From: Burkholderiaceae bacterium
GTDB lineage: Bacteria; Pseudomonadota; Gammaproteobacteria; Burkholderiales; Burkholderiaceae_C
Length of the DNA stretch: 64,000 bases
NCBI GenBank assembly: GCA_004323695.1
Contig: SCRU01000028.1
Coordinates: 37,449-101,448, forward strand
Reading direction: 5' to 3'
Shown here: positions 1-8,220 of the stretch, one piece after another
How positions within the stretch are numbered: position 1 is the stretch's first letter
Layout: the number at the start of each line of letters is the position of its first letter
Notes under the pieces: model-generated
Databases searched by the model: none
Seen by the model: only the letters and a program-made list of their open reading frames with translations
Told to the model about the DNA's origin: nothing
Translations under genes and position numbers: made by a program

Positions 1-2
1 GC

Positions 3-1019
3 GGCACCACCGGCAAGCCGACAGTGGTCGGTTACACCGCACGCGACATTGACACTTGGGCCACGGTGGTCGCGCGCTCGATCCGTGCTTCCGGCGCGCG
101 TCCGGGCGACATCGTGCATGTGAGCTATGGCTACGGCCTGTTCACTGGTGGTCTGGGCGCGCATTACGGCGCCGAAAAGCTGGGCCTGACCGTGGTGCCG
201 TTCGGCGGCGGGCAAACCGAGCGACAGATCCAGCTGATCCGCGACTTCCAGCCCGACATCATCATGGTCACGCCCAGCTACATGCTGGCGATCTGCGAGC
301 AGGTCGAAAGCCTGGGGCTGGATCCGAAGGAGCTCAGCCTGCGCATCGGCATCTTCGGCGCCGAACCCTGGACCAACGAAATGCGCCACGCGATCGAGCA
401 ACGCATGGCGATCGACGCGGTGGACATCTACGGCCTGTCCGAGGTGATTGGCCCGGGCGTGGCCAACGAGTGCGTCGAGACCAAGGACGGCCCCACGATC
501 TGGGAGGACCACTTCTATCCCGAGATCATCGACCCCGAGACCGGCGTGGTGCTGCCCGACGGCCAGCGGGGCGAGCTGGTGTTCACCAGTCTCACGAAGG
601 AGGCGATGCCGGTGATCCGCTACCGCACGCGCGACCTCACGCGCCTCTTGCCCGGCAGCGCGCGCACCATGCGCCGCATGGAGAAGATCACCGGGCGCAG
701 TGACGACATGATGATCGTGCGCGGCGTGAACGTGTTCCCGACCCAGATCGAGGAACTGATCCTCAAACGCGCCGAACTGGCGCCGCACTATCAGTGCGTG
801 CTCACGCGCGAAGGCGCGCTGGACACGCTTACCGTGCTGGTCGAGACCCGCTCCGGCATCACACCCGAAAGCCGGGAAGCGCGTGCCAGCGCTGAACTGC
901 TGCAGCATGAGATCAAGGTGTACGTGGGCAGCAGCGTCGAGATCGAACTGAAAGCCGAAGGCGGCATCGAGCGCAGCGTGGGCAAGGCCAGGCGGGTGGT
1001 CGACAAGCGCCAGCGATGA
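3..1019 (+). CDS. paaK: Phenylacetate-CoA ligase, 3' portion (5' end outside window)
   Basis: Adenylate-forming enzyme that activates phenylacetate, or a related aryl acid, to its CoA thioester in the cytoplasm. The reading frame is already open at base 3 with the phosphate-binding signature GTTGKPTVVGYT, so the N-terminal third lies upstream. Further motifs are DIYGLSEVIGPGVANE, a typical PaaK A5-type region, RYRTRDLTRLLPG, and the C-terminal lid with RSDDMMIVRGVNVFPTQIEE. It ends with TGA and faces the sugar transporter operon tail to tail. No other paa gene is visible, so the exact aryl substrate is inferred from family similarity only. Confidence 0.9.
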   Translation, partial: GTTGKPTVVGYTARDIDTWATVVARSIRASGARPGDIVHVSYGYGLFTGGLGAHYGAEKLGLTVVPFGGGQTERQIQLIRDFQPDIIMVTPSYMLAICEQVESLGLDPKELSLRIGIFGAEPWTNEMRHAIEQRMAIDAVDIYGLSEVIGPGVANECVETKDGPTIWEDHFYPEIIDPETGVVLPDGQRGELVFTSLTKEAMPVIRYRTRDLTRLLPGSARTMRRMEKITGRSDDMMIVRGVNVFPTQIEELILKRAELAPHYQCVLTREGALDTLTVLVETRSGITPESREARASAELLQHEIKVYVGSSVEIELKAEGGIERSVGKARRVVDKRQR

Positions 1020-1130
1020 AGCCGTCGTCGGGTCGGCACGAGGACCCCCTTGGGCGCGTCACAGGTTCGCGATACCACGCCTCCGAGGTGCGCCAGCCAG
1101 CGGTCGTTTTATCGGCGGCGCCCTCAATGC

Positions 1131-2654
1131 TCAATGGACAGCGGCATACATGATCTTTTCCTGGGTGGCGTCCTCAGGCTTGAATTCGGCCACGATCTGG
1201 CCGCCCCTGGCGACCAGAATTCGGTCCGAGATGTTGAGGATTTCCGGCAGATACGAAGAGATCACTACGACGGCCTTGCCGTCGCGGGCCAGGCCGCGAA
1301 TTAGCTGGTGAATTTCCGCGATCGAGCCCACATCGACGCCGCGCGTTGGTTCGTCCAGAATGATCAACCGGGGTTCCTGCACCAGGCTCTTCGCCACCAC
1401 CACCTTCTGCTGGTTACCGCCGGACAACTCGATGACTTTGCTGTGCCGGTTGATCGCGGTGATCCGAGTCTTCTTGACCCACTCGGCACTCACCTCGTCC
1501 CTGTGGCGCGTGGAGTAGCCCAGGCGTCGCCGACCGGCCGGCGTGCTGAGCCAACCCAGATAGATGTTCTCGTCCACATTCATCGTTTCGAAGAAGCCCG
1601 CCACCTTACGATCCTCGGTTACGTAGGCGATACCATCCTGGATCGCCTGTGCCGGGACCCGATAGCGTACCGGGCGGCCATCGAGATAGATGGCGCCACC
1701 TTGCAGAAAATTGCGCTTCCGGATGCCGGCAATGACCTGCGCAACTTCGGTGCGGCCAGAGCCAACCAAACCGGCGATGCCGAGCACTTCTCCGGCGAAC
1801 ACCGAGAATGACATGTTCTTGACCATGGTGCCGGCGATGACGTTCTGCACCCGCAATAGGGGCTGTCCCGGGGAGCGTTTGCGGTACGTGTCGCTCTCAT
1901 GACGATCGCTGGTCAGTTGCCGACCGACCATGTAATGCACCAGCTTGTCCCGGTCGAACTCCGATGCCGGGGCGGTAATCACCTTCTTCGCATCGCGCAA
2001 CACGGTGATGCGATCGGCCAGGGTCAGTGCTTCTTCCAGTGCGTGCGAGATGAACACGATGGCCAGGCCACGTCGGCGCAGATCCTCGATCAGCAGGAAC
2101 AGGTGTTGCATCTCTTCCGGGGTGAGGCTCGCGGTCGGCTCGTCGAAAATGATCACCTGCGCCTGGTAGTACACCGCCCGCGCGATCTCCACCATCTGAC
2201 GCTTGGCAGTGCCCAGGGTGGCAACCACATCATTGGGTTCCACGTTGAAATTCATCGACTGCAGCAACTGCTGGGCGCTGATATTGAGCGCGCGAAGCCG
2301 CGACAGGAATTTCTCCCGGCCCAGATGCACGTTCTGCGCCACGGTCATCGTAGGTACCAGGCTGTCTTCCTGATACACCATCACGATGCCGCGCCTGAGT
2401 GCGTCCGCCGGAGACTTGAAGCGGCAGACTTCACCGTCGAGCCGGATTTCTCCGCTGGTCAGTTGAACAGCGCCGGCGATGGCCTTGGTCAGTGTGGACT
2501 TGCCGGCCCCGTTTTCACCCACTATGGCATGCACCTCGCCAGCGCGCACGGTGAAATCGACGCCCTGGATCGCAGGCGTGCCGCCGTAGAGCTTGGTGGC
2601 CCCCGTCACTTGCAGTCGGGATAACTGATTTGCGGACGAAGTAAGGTTATTCAT
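1131..2654 (-). CDS. CUT2-family sugar ABC transporter ATP-binding protein (RbsA/MglA type)
   Basis: A 507-residue protein with two fused ABC domains, the usual size and layout of RbsA/XylG/MglA. The first half has Walker A GENGAGKST (residues 46-54), a degenerate signature LGTAKRQMVEIARA and Walker B VIIFDEPTASL. The second half has the degenerate Walker A GLVGSGRTE typical of CUT2 ATPases and a full signature LSGGNQQKVVVAKS followed by LIILDEPTRGVDVG. Its ATG overlaps the stop of the upstream propeller gene (ATGAATAA), so translation is probably coupled. It is the last gene of the five-gene operon and the only ATPase, so it must energise one or both permeases. Confidence 0.93.
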   Translation of the reverse strand: MNNLTSSANQLSRLQVTGATKLYGGTPAIQGVDFTVRAGEVHAIVGENGAGKSTLTKAIAGAVQLTSGEIRLDGEVCRFKSPADALRRGIVMVYQEDSLVPTMTVAQNVHLGREKFLSRLRALNISAQQLLQSMNFNVEPNDVVATLGTAKRQMVEIARAVYYQAQVIIFDEPTASLTPEEMQHLFLLIEDLRRRGLAIVFISHALEEALTLADRITVLRDAKKVITAPASEFDRDKLVHYMVGRQLTSDRHESDTYRKRSPGQPLLRVQNVIAGTMVKNMSFSVFAGEVLGIAGLVGSGRTEVAQVIAGIRKRNFLQGGAIYLDGRPVRYRVPAQAIQDGIAYVTEDRKVAGFFETMNVDENIYLGWLSTPAGRRRLGYSTRHRDEVSAEWVKKTRITAINRHSKVIELSGGNQQKVVVAKSLVQEPRLIILDEPTRGVDVGSIAEIHQLIRGLARDGKAVVVISSYLPEILNISDRILVARGGQIVAEFKPEDATQEKIMYAAVH

Positions 2655-3777
2655 TTGGACCTTCGACCGGCTGCTTCACTGGTGCGGCCAAGAGGCGGTT
2701 GCTGCCTCTGGATACGATGAGCAAGCGGCCGTTGATTTCGCGTGCGGCCGTGACGCCGTGGCAGTGTCCACCCACGCGACTATGCATGGACTCGGTGACC
2801 TCGCCGCTGTTGTCGACCCGAAGTACCAGCCCATACGAGCGGGGCGGCGCCCAAGCCTTGCGAATGCCGAGTTTTCTTACGCCGCCCATCTGTAGCGGTT
2901 CCAGATGCGAGCCAGTAGAAGCCAGCGCCGGACGGATCCACAGTTCCGGGGCGAGCGAACGCATCATGTCCTGCTTGAACGCCTGGTCGTGCAGAACCAT
3001 CTCAACGAGTTGGGTGCGCATTGCGAAAACGGCCAACCAGTAACCACCACCGCCGGCGGCGCTGATGCGCGACGGGTATCCGGGAAGGTTGTCGATCAGG
3101 GTTTGCTTCTCGCCCAGAATGCTCCCTTGAATCTGATAGCGGCTCACGCTGTGGGCCCAGCCTTCCGTGATCACCAGGTGTTGGCCGTCATCGTCCATCA
3201 ACACGCCATTCGGGAATGCGAGATCGTGACGCCAACATTGCGGGTCATGCCCCGGGATCCAGTGGCCAAGCAATCCGTTCCGGTTGCACTCCATCAAATC
3301 CCGGACCCAGTCAGCGGCATTGTGCCGGGTGCTGCCGATGGTGAAGTACACGCCCGTGTCGCCGTCCGAGGTCACTGCAGTGATCCCGGTCAACGGGCGG
3401 CCATCCAGCGTTGCAGCCGTGTGCAGTGGGCGACCTCGTGCGTCGAGATGAACAAGGCCGCCCCCATCAAGCCCCACCACCAGATCGCCATCAGGAAGAC
3501 GGGCGAAGGCGGAAACCGGCGAATCGAAGGTTGCCACCGACCTGACCTCATTGTTGCCACCCAAAGCCAGCAAGCGGCGTTCGCTGTTGACCAGCAGACC
3601 GTTATTGCCATCGCCAGCAACATCGTCAGGCGCGGACAGGTTGTAATCCAGGACTTCGAGCTCATCCAGCCGGCTGTTGGGGAACAGCGCCCCGTCCATG
3701 GGCGGAATCGGGTGTTTTGCGCGCTCCCCGTAGAGGATGCCTCGAAGCAATTCCATTGGTGCGAGCATGCCTGTCAT
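2647..3777 (-). CDS. SMP-30/strictosidine-synthase-like beta-propeller protein
   Basis: A 376-residue protein resembling the SMP-30/gluconolactonase/strictosidine synthase group. Seen directly: repeated propeller strands (SAPDDVAGDGNNGLLV, LAFPNGVLMDDDGQHLVI) and the block LPGYPSRISAAGGGGYWLA, which matches the conserved LPGxPDNI..GGYW block of strictosidine-synthase-like proteins. The start is the ATG at 3777, preceded by GGGGAA. The frame stays open to 4233, but that stretch lies over the upstream gene and reads as low-complexity shadow. It is a paralogue of the C-terminal half of the upstream fusion (same AMRT block). Known family members hydrolyse lactones, and a role on a lactone or aldonate-type substrate of this transporter is inference. 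Confidence 0.8.
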   Translation of the reverse strand: MTGMLAPMELLRGILYGERAKHPIPPMDGALFPNSRLDELEVLDYNLSAPDDVAGDGNNGLLVNSERRLLALGGNNEVRSVATFDSPVSAFARLPDGDLVVGLDGGGLVHLDARGRPLHTAATLDGRPLTGITAVTSDGDTGVYFTIGSTRHNAADWVRDLMECNRNGLLGHWIPGHDPQCWRHDLAFPNGVLMDDDGQHLVITEGWAHSVSRYQIQGSILGEKQTLIDNLPGYPSRISAAGGGGYWLAVFAMRTQLVEMVLHDQAFKQDMMRSLAPELWIRPALASTGSHLEPLQMGGVRKLGIRKAWAPPRSYGLVLRVDNSGEVTESMHSRVGGHCHGVTAAREINGRLLIVSRGSNRLLAAPVKQPVEGPNE

Positions 3778-3788
3778 TTCCCCATTTG

Positions 3789-5933
3789 TTATGCAGTGTT
3801 GCTGCTGCGTTTGCCCCAGTAGCACTCGCTCGACACCCAACTCGGGTCTGCACCTTCGAGCTTGACTCGACCGATGCGGTTGTTCTCCAGGCCGCCGAGA
3901 TACAGATAACCCCGGTCCTCGCGCATCGAGGTCAGCGTGGGATGGGACTCCGCGGAGGGATCCCAATACGACGTGACCGGCCTGCACGACGCGTCGAGCT
4001 TGACGATGCAGCCGTTGTTCACGTTCGGCAGCAACCATTCGTCGGTCGGCATGCGCTTGATCATGCGCATGCGAAAGCCAGGGTGGCGCATCGCAATATC
4101 CGTGACCGGGGTGCGCATCGCCACGAGCGCCAGCCAGTAACCGCCATCGGAAGCCCGGTTGATGTTGTCTGGTGACCCAGGAAGGTTGCCGATCACGACC
4201 TCGACCCTCCCCTTGTTCGGGCCAGCAACCCAATAGCGCATCAGGCGCATGCCGAAGGTTTCCGCATACAGCAGCGACTGGTTGTCATGCGCCATGCAGA
4301 TACCATTGCAAAAGCGGATGTTGTCAACCAGCGTGCGCGTGCGGCGCGTGGCGGGGTCGTAACACACCAGCCGGCCGCTGCCGCGGCCTTCAAGGCCGTC
4401 CACGGGCCAGGTGGCCAGGTCGAAACGGGTGGTCGCTTCGCTGAAATAGATCTTGCCGTCCGCACCGATGTCCAGATCGTCGGTGAGCTTGAGTCTGGAG
4501 TCATCGACCAGCTTGAACCAGCTTCGGTTGGTTTCGTCGGTAAGTTTGAAGACTTGACCGTCGGGCTTGACACCGTAGAGCCCCATGCCCGAGACGCAAA
4601 CGATCAAGTTGTCGTCCTTGTCAAAGGCCAGCCCCAGGGGACGCCCCCCGGTATGCGCGAAAACTTCCCGGTGCTCAAAATTCTGGCCGGAAAAACGCAC
4701 GATCGTGCCCAGGCGGGTGCCTCCGTACAGGCGCCCCTCGCGGTCGAGAATCACATCCTCCGGGCCCTCGATCTGGTTCAGGCCAATCGCCTCGGAATGA
4801 GTCAGGCGATCATTCATGGCGTAGGGGCTGCCGGTTCCCGCGCGCGTGTCGGGCAGTGCGCCGTAGTCCACGTAGGTCGGATTGACGTAACTCTTCTGAA
4901 TCGCCTTGCCGCGGTTCTTCGACCATTTGACGTCGATGCTGATCGCAAGCAACAGAATCGCGCCGTTGACCGCCGTTGCCACATCACCGGAATAGCCAAG
5001 CTGCGCCAACCCGTTGCTGATGAGGAAGATGATTCCGGTACCGATCAAGGCACGGCCGATCGAGCCCTTGCCCCCCGCGAGGCTGACGCCGCCGATCATT
5101 ACCGCCGCAAGCATTTCGAGTGCGTAGTTCTCGCCGACGTCGGGCCCGGTACTGTTCAGGCGCGTGGCGAAAAACACCGCGCCCACGGCGCATGCAAAAC
5201 CGGAGACGACATACGTCGAAAACAACACTTTCTCGGTACTGATGCCGGCATGGCGCGCCGATCGCCGGCTGGAGCCGACGGCGATCAGATGCCAGCCGAG
5301 CCGTGACCGGCTGAGCAGGATATGGCCGATGACGCCGAGCACGATCAACGCGCACAGCGTGGAGGGCAGGCCGAGGAAGCCGCCATTGCCGAGCCAGTCC
5401 CAGAACTTGCTCGAGGCAGTGGACATGACGATGGCGGGTGAATACCTCTGCGACAGAAGATCGTAGATACCCCGGTAGACGATCAGCGTCACAAGAGTGG
5501 TCAGAAACGGCCGGGTGCGCAGAAAGCCGATGAAAACGCCGTTCACGGCGCCCAGCAATGCACCCGCCGCCAGAGTGACCGCGATGGCCAGCGGTACTGG
5601 CAATCCGAGCAAGGTGAAACAGGCGAGTGCCACGAAGTTGCACAGGGCGAACGTCGAGCCCACACTGAGGTCGATGCCGCCCGACATCAGCGTCAGGGCC
5701 ATGGCGATGGCGACGAAGCCGAACTCCGAAAAGAATCGGGAGAGGGACTGGGCGTTGTACACACTGAGGTAGTGCGGCACGATCAGTGCGAAGCCCAGTA
5801 TCAGCAACACCAGCACGGTAAACGGCACCGCCGGTTCCATCCACGTCTTGGCAAACAGATCGGCAAAAATCTGCCGCAATGACCACTTGTAACGCAGTCG
5901 TTTGGCGTTGACGAGCAGCGCGGACGTGGTCAT
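3789..5933 (-). CDS. ABC sugar permease fused to SMP-30/strictosidine-synthase-like propeller
   Basis: A 714-residue continuous frame. Residues 1 to about 345 are a CUT2 permease (RbsC/XylH type) with many hydrophobic helices, the signature GGIDLSVGSTFAL, and the EAA-like region MIGGVSLAGGKGSIGRALIGT. After a short hydrophilic linker, residues from about 373 (internal Met at base 4817) form a beta-propeller: IEGPEDVILDREGRLYGG, NGICMAHDNQSLLYAET and LPGSPDNINRASDGGYWLAL. Ordinary permeases of this class stop near residue 330-350, so the gene is a genuine fusion on this sequence. In the usual topology the added domain would be cytoplasmic, placed to act on substrate as it enters. It sits 11 bases before the related stand-alone propeller gene. 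Confidence 0.9.
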   Translation of the reverse strand: MTTSALLVNAKRLRYKWSLRQIFADLFAKTWMEPAVPFTVLVLLILGFALIVPHYLSVYNAQSLSRFFSEFGFVAIAMALTLMSGGIDLSVGSTFALCNFVALACFTLLGLPVPLAIAVTLAAGALLGAVNGVFIGFLRTRPFLTTLVTLIVYRGIYDLLSQRYSPAIVMSTASSKFWDWLGNGGFLGLPSTLCALIVLGVIGHILLSRSRLGWHLIAVGSSRRSARHAGISTEKVLFSTYVVSGFACAVGAVFFATRLNSTGPDVGENYALEMLAAVMIGGVSLAGGKGSIGRALIGTGIIFLISNGLAQLGYSGDVATAVNGAILLLAISIDVKWSKNRGKAIQKSYVNPTYVDYGALPDTRAGTGSPYAMNDRLTHSEAIGLNQIEGPEDVILDREGRLYGGTRLGTIVRFSGQNFEHREVFAHTGGRPLGLAFDKDDNLIVCVSGMGLYGVKPDGQVFKLTDETNRSWFKLVDDSRLKLTDDLDIGADGKIYFSEATTRFDLATWPVDGLEGRGSGRLVCYDPATRRTRTLVDNIRFCNGICMAHDNQSLLYAETFGMRLMRYWVAGPNKGRVEVVIGNLPGSPDNINRASDGGYWLALVAMRTPVTDIAMRHPGFRMRMIKRMPTDEWLLPNVNNGCIVKLDASCRPVTSYWDPSAESHPTLTSMREDRGYLYLGGLENNRIGRVKLEGADPSWVSSECYWGKRSSNTA

Positions 5934-5974
5934 CGTCGGAAGGGTCTCATGAACCGTGCATCAAGCCAGTCCGA

Positions 5975-6976
5975 TCAGGATTTGGTCTTTCTCACTACGG
6001 TGCAGGCGGTCGGCGTGATGTTTTCCTTGGTGTAGCTGACGATCGGGGTGTAGATCGTGGTGTGAACGTGGCCGGGCTTGATACCGCTTTGCAGCAGAAA
6101 TTCGGCCAGTGTGATCATTTGGATGGCCTGCTTCTCGGCCTGGTAGCTGAAGGTCTCATAGAACTTGCCCTCGCGGATGTAGTCGCAGGCCGGCGGTTCT
6201 CCGCCACCCGTCGTAAAGACCTTCACCTTGTCTTGCAGGCCGGCCTGTTCGACCGCCTGCGCGATGCCCTGGTCCTGACCTGACCACCAACCCATGTACG
6301 CGCACAGGTCGGGATTCGCCTGCAGTACTGTGGCCGCCTTGTCGTGGGCAACCTTCGAAGTCCAGTTCGCCGCCTGGTCGCTGACGATGTTGATGTCCTT
6401 GTGCTGGTCGAACACGGCCTTCGCGCCCTGCATGATGCCCAGGCTGTAGGCGGAAGTGACCACGCCGTTCATCAGGGCAATCTTGTGGGAGCGCGCGTTG
6501 GGGCCGCCGCATGCATTCACGACGGCGGTGGCCATTTTTGTACCGAGTTCCACCGGGTCAACCCCCACGAAGGCGGCGCTGGGATATTTGGACCCCATGT
6601 TGATCTGGATTACGTAGATGCCAGCCTGGACGGCCTGCTTGAGTACATTGGCCAGTGACTGTACATCGGGGTTGTGCGCGATGATCACATCCGGATGCTG
6701 GGCAATCAGCGAGGTCAGAATCTGCACCTCGCGCTGAGTGTCGAAACCCGGATCGTGGGTTGTGAACTTCATCCCCGCGTGCTCGGCGTAGTCCGCCATC
6801 GTCTGACCCCAGATGTCGGTCAGCGCCAATCCCGAGGCAACCGGCACATAGGCGATGGTCTTGCCCTTCAGATCTTTGGTCCATTGCTGGTGATACACGT
6901 CGGTCTGCGCGATGCCGATGCACGGTACCAGCGCCAGCGCCAATGCGCCGGCCAAGCTCCAGAGTTTGACTTTCAT
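5975..6976 (-). CDS. Sugar ABC transporter periplasmic binding protein (RbsB-like)
   Basis: A 333-residue Peripla_BP_4-type binding protein. The first 23 residues form a Sec signal peptide (positive MKVK, hydrophobic core, then GIAQT with likely cleavage after Ala). The mature part has two Rossmann-like lobes with family motifs LIAQHPDVIIAHNPD, QINMGSKYPSAAFVGVD and ATVLQANPDLCAYMGWW. It captures the substrate in the periplasm for the flanking permeases. It lies between the two permease genes, 56 bases after one and 41 before the fusion. The TTTCATGAAATGTCTCC context gives a GGAGACA ribosome-binding site on the coding strand. The sugar cannot be named from sequence. Confidence 0.92.
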   Translation of the reverse strand: MKVKLWSLAGALALALVPCIGIAQTDVYHQQWTKDLKGKTIAYVPVASGLALTDIWGQTMADYAEHAGMKFTTHDPGFDTQREVQILTSLIAQHPDVIIAHNPDVQSLANVLKQAVQAGIYVIQINMGSKYPSAAFVGVDPVELGTKMATAVVNACGGPNARSHKIALMNGVVTSAYSLGIMQGAKAVFDQHKDINIVSDQAANWTSKVAHDKAATVLQANPDLCAYMGWWSGQDQGIAQAVEQAGLQDKVKVFTTGGGEPPACDYIREGKFYETFSYQAEKQAIQMITLAEFLLQSGIKPGHVHTTIYTPIVSYTKENITPTACTVVRKTKS

Positions 6977-7032
6977 GAAATGTCTCCTGTTTGAGTTGCA
7001 ATCCGGCGATGACGACTGGGCGGCCGGGCTGG

Positions 7033-8109
7033 TTATTCGCCCTGGCGGGCGGTCTCTTCATCTCGCGGATGAAGCCGGTTGTCGAGCACGATGGCGCCTA
7101 GCAACACCAAGCCGCGCACGATGTTCTGGATGTCGTTGTTCAGATTCATCAGGGTCATGCCATTGAGAATCACGCCGATCAGCAATGAGCCGGCAAGCAC
7201 ACAATAGACACTGCCGCGGCCACCCACCAGGCTCACGCCGCCAAGCACGGTGACCAGGATGACGTCGAAAATCATCGGGCCTGTAATGATCTGCGCGTCA
7301 GCGTCGCCGAGGGATGCCGTGAGCACCAATCCCGCGATGAAGCCGATATCGGCGCAAAGCACGTACTCGATGATCGTCAAGGGGCGTACCGCCACACCGC
7401 TCTCGCGGGCTGCCTGTGGATTGTCGCCATGGGCATAAATCAGCCGGCCGATCCGCGTACGGCTGAGGAGCAGGTGTATGAGAAGCGCCATCCCCAGAAA
7501 CACCAGGATGGGTATCGGGACACCACCGACGACCCCACCCAGGGTACGGAAGGCGGTAGCCGCTTCTGCCTTGGGAAGGTAGATCCGAAAATCGCCGGAG
7601 AAGACGATGATTCGGGCGAGTCCCAGGATCAGAAGGTTTGTTGCCAGTGTCGCGAACAGCGCCGGGACTTCCACGAATGCGATGACGAAGCCGTTGATCA
7701 GGCCGATCAACGTGGTCGTTGCCAGTCCGCCGACAAGCGCCCAGCCCAGTGCGAAACCGTTGTGCATCATGAGCGCAGCCACTGCGGCACCCACGACCAT
7801 GGCGGCCACCTGGGAAAGATCCAGGCCACGGCCGATGATCACGACCGCCGCGCCCAGCGAGAGAATGCCGACAACGGCTACGCTGTTCACCAGCGCGATG
7901 GCATTCCCGAGTGTCGCGAAGCCGCGCAGGGTGATCGAGAAGGCGACGATCAGAAGGATGGCGACTCCGAATACGATCTGCTCTTGAGTCAGTCGGCTCA
8001 GCGAGCCGGCGCGCCTGGAGCCCAGAGAGGCCGTTGGAGGAACCGCCACGGACTGTTGTGATGCTGCGAAGTGGGATGAGAGCGGAGGATGGCTGCGCTT
8101 ATTCGACAT
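7033..8109 (-). CDS. CUT2-family sugar ABC transporter permease (RbsC type)
   Basis: A 358-residue inner-membrane permease with about eight to ten hydrophobic segments, the conserved IIGRGLDLSQVAAMVVG (counterpart of GGIDLSVG) and TVLGGVSLVGGRGSVY near the C-terminus. It has no extra domain, unlike the second permease of the same operon, so the pair may form a heterodimer. The longest frame starts at 8157, but a sigma70-like promoter at 8117-8145 would put the transcript start at about 8110. The ATG at 8109 (MSNKRSH) is therefore preferred, giving a leaderless or nearly leaderless message. The first about 45 residues are a polar extension before the first helix. It is the first gene of the operon. 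Confidence 0.88.
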   Translation of the reverse strand: MSNKRSHPPLSSHFAASQQSVAVPPTASLGSRRAGSLSRLTQEQIVFGVAILLIVAFSITLRGFATLGNAIALVNSVAVVGILSLGAAVVIIGRGLDLSQVAAMVVGAAVAALMMHNGFALGWALVGGLATTTLIGLINGFVIAFVEVPALFATLATNLLILGLARIIVFSGDFRIYLPKAEAATAFRTLGGVVGGVPIPILVFLGMALLIHLLLSRTRIGRLIYAHGDNPQAARESGVAVRPLTIIEYVLCADIGFIAGLVLTASLGDADAQIITGPMIFDVILVTVLGGVSLVGGRGSVYCVLAGSLLIGVILNGMTLMNLNNDIQNIVRGLVLLGAIVLDNRLHPRDEETARQGE

Positions 8110-8116
8110 TTCTTTC

Positions 8117-8145
8117 ATCGTAAGTGTGCAATCTCCAACCGTCAA
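8117..8145 (-). promoter_or_regulatory. Predicted sigma70-type promoter of the sugar transporter operon
   Basis: On the minus strand TTGACG (8145-8140) and TACGAT (8122-8117) are separated by exactly 17 bases. The expected start of transcription is near 8110, one base before the ATG at 8109. The other in-frame ATGs (8118 and 8157) fall inside or upstream of this promoter. This is pattern matching only; the -10 box matches consensus at four of six positions. Confidence 0.4.
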
Positions 8146-8220
8146 TAGACAGGACATCCGGCCATCGGTTCGTTCGCGCCGGCGCCGACCGGGCGCGAAT
8201 GGACGGTTTGATGCGGCAGG

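Noticed and set aside
1020..1130. Gap between paaK and the sugar operon checked for a terminator or small gene
   Set aside because: No strong hairpin with a U-run and no frame with coding character.
3778..4233. N-terminal extension of the free propeller gene
   Set aside because: The extra 152 codons lie over the fusion gene, read as low-complexity shadow, and a good ATG with GGGGAA is at 3777.
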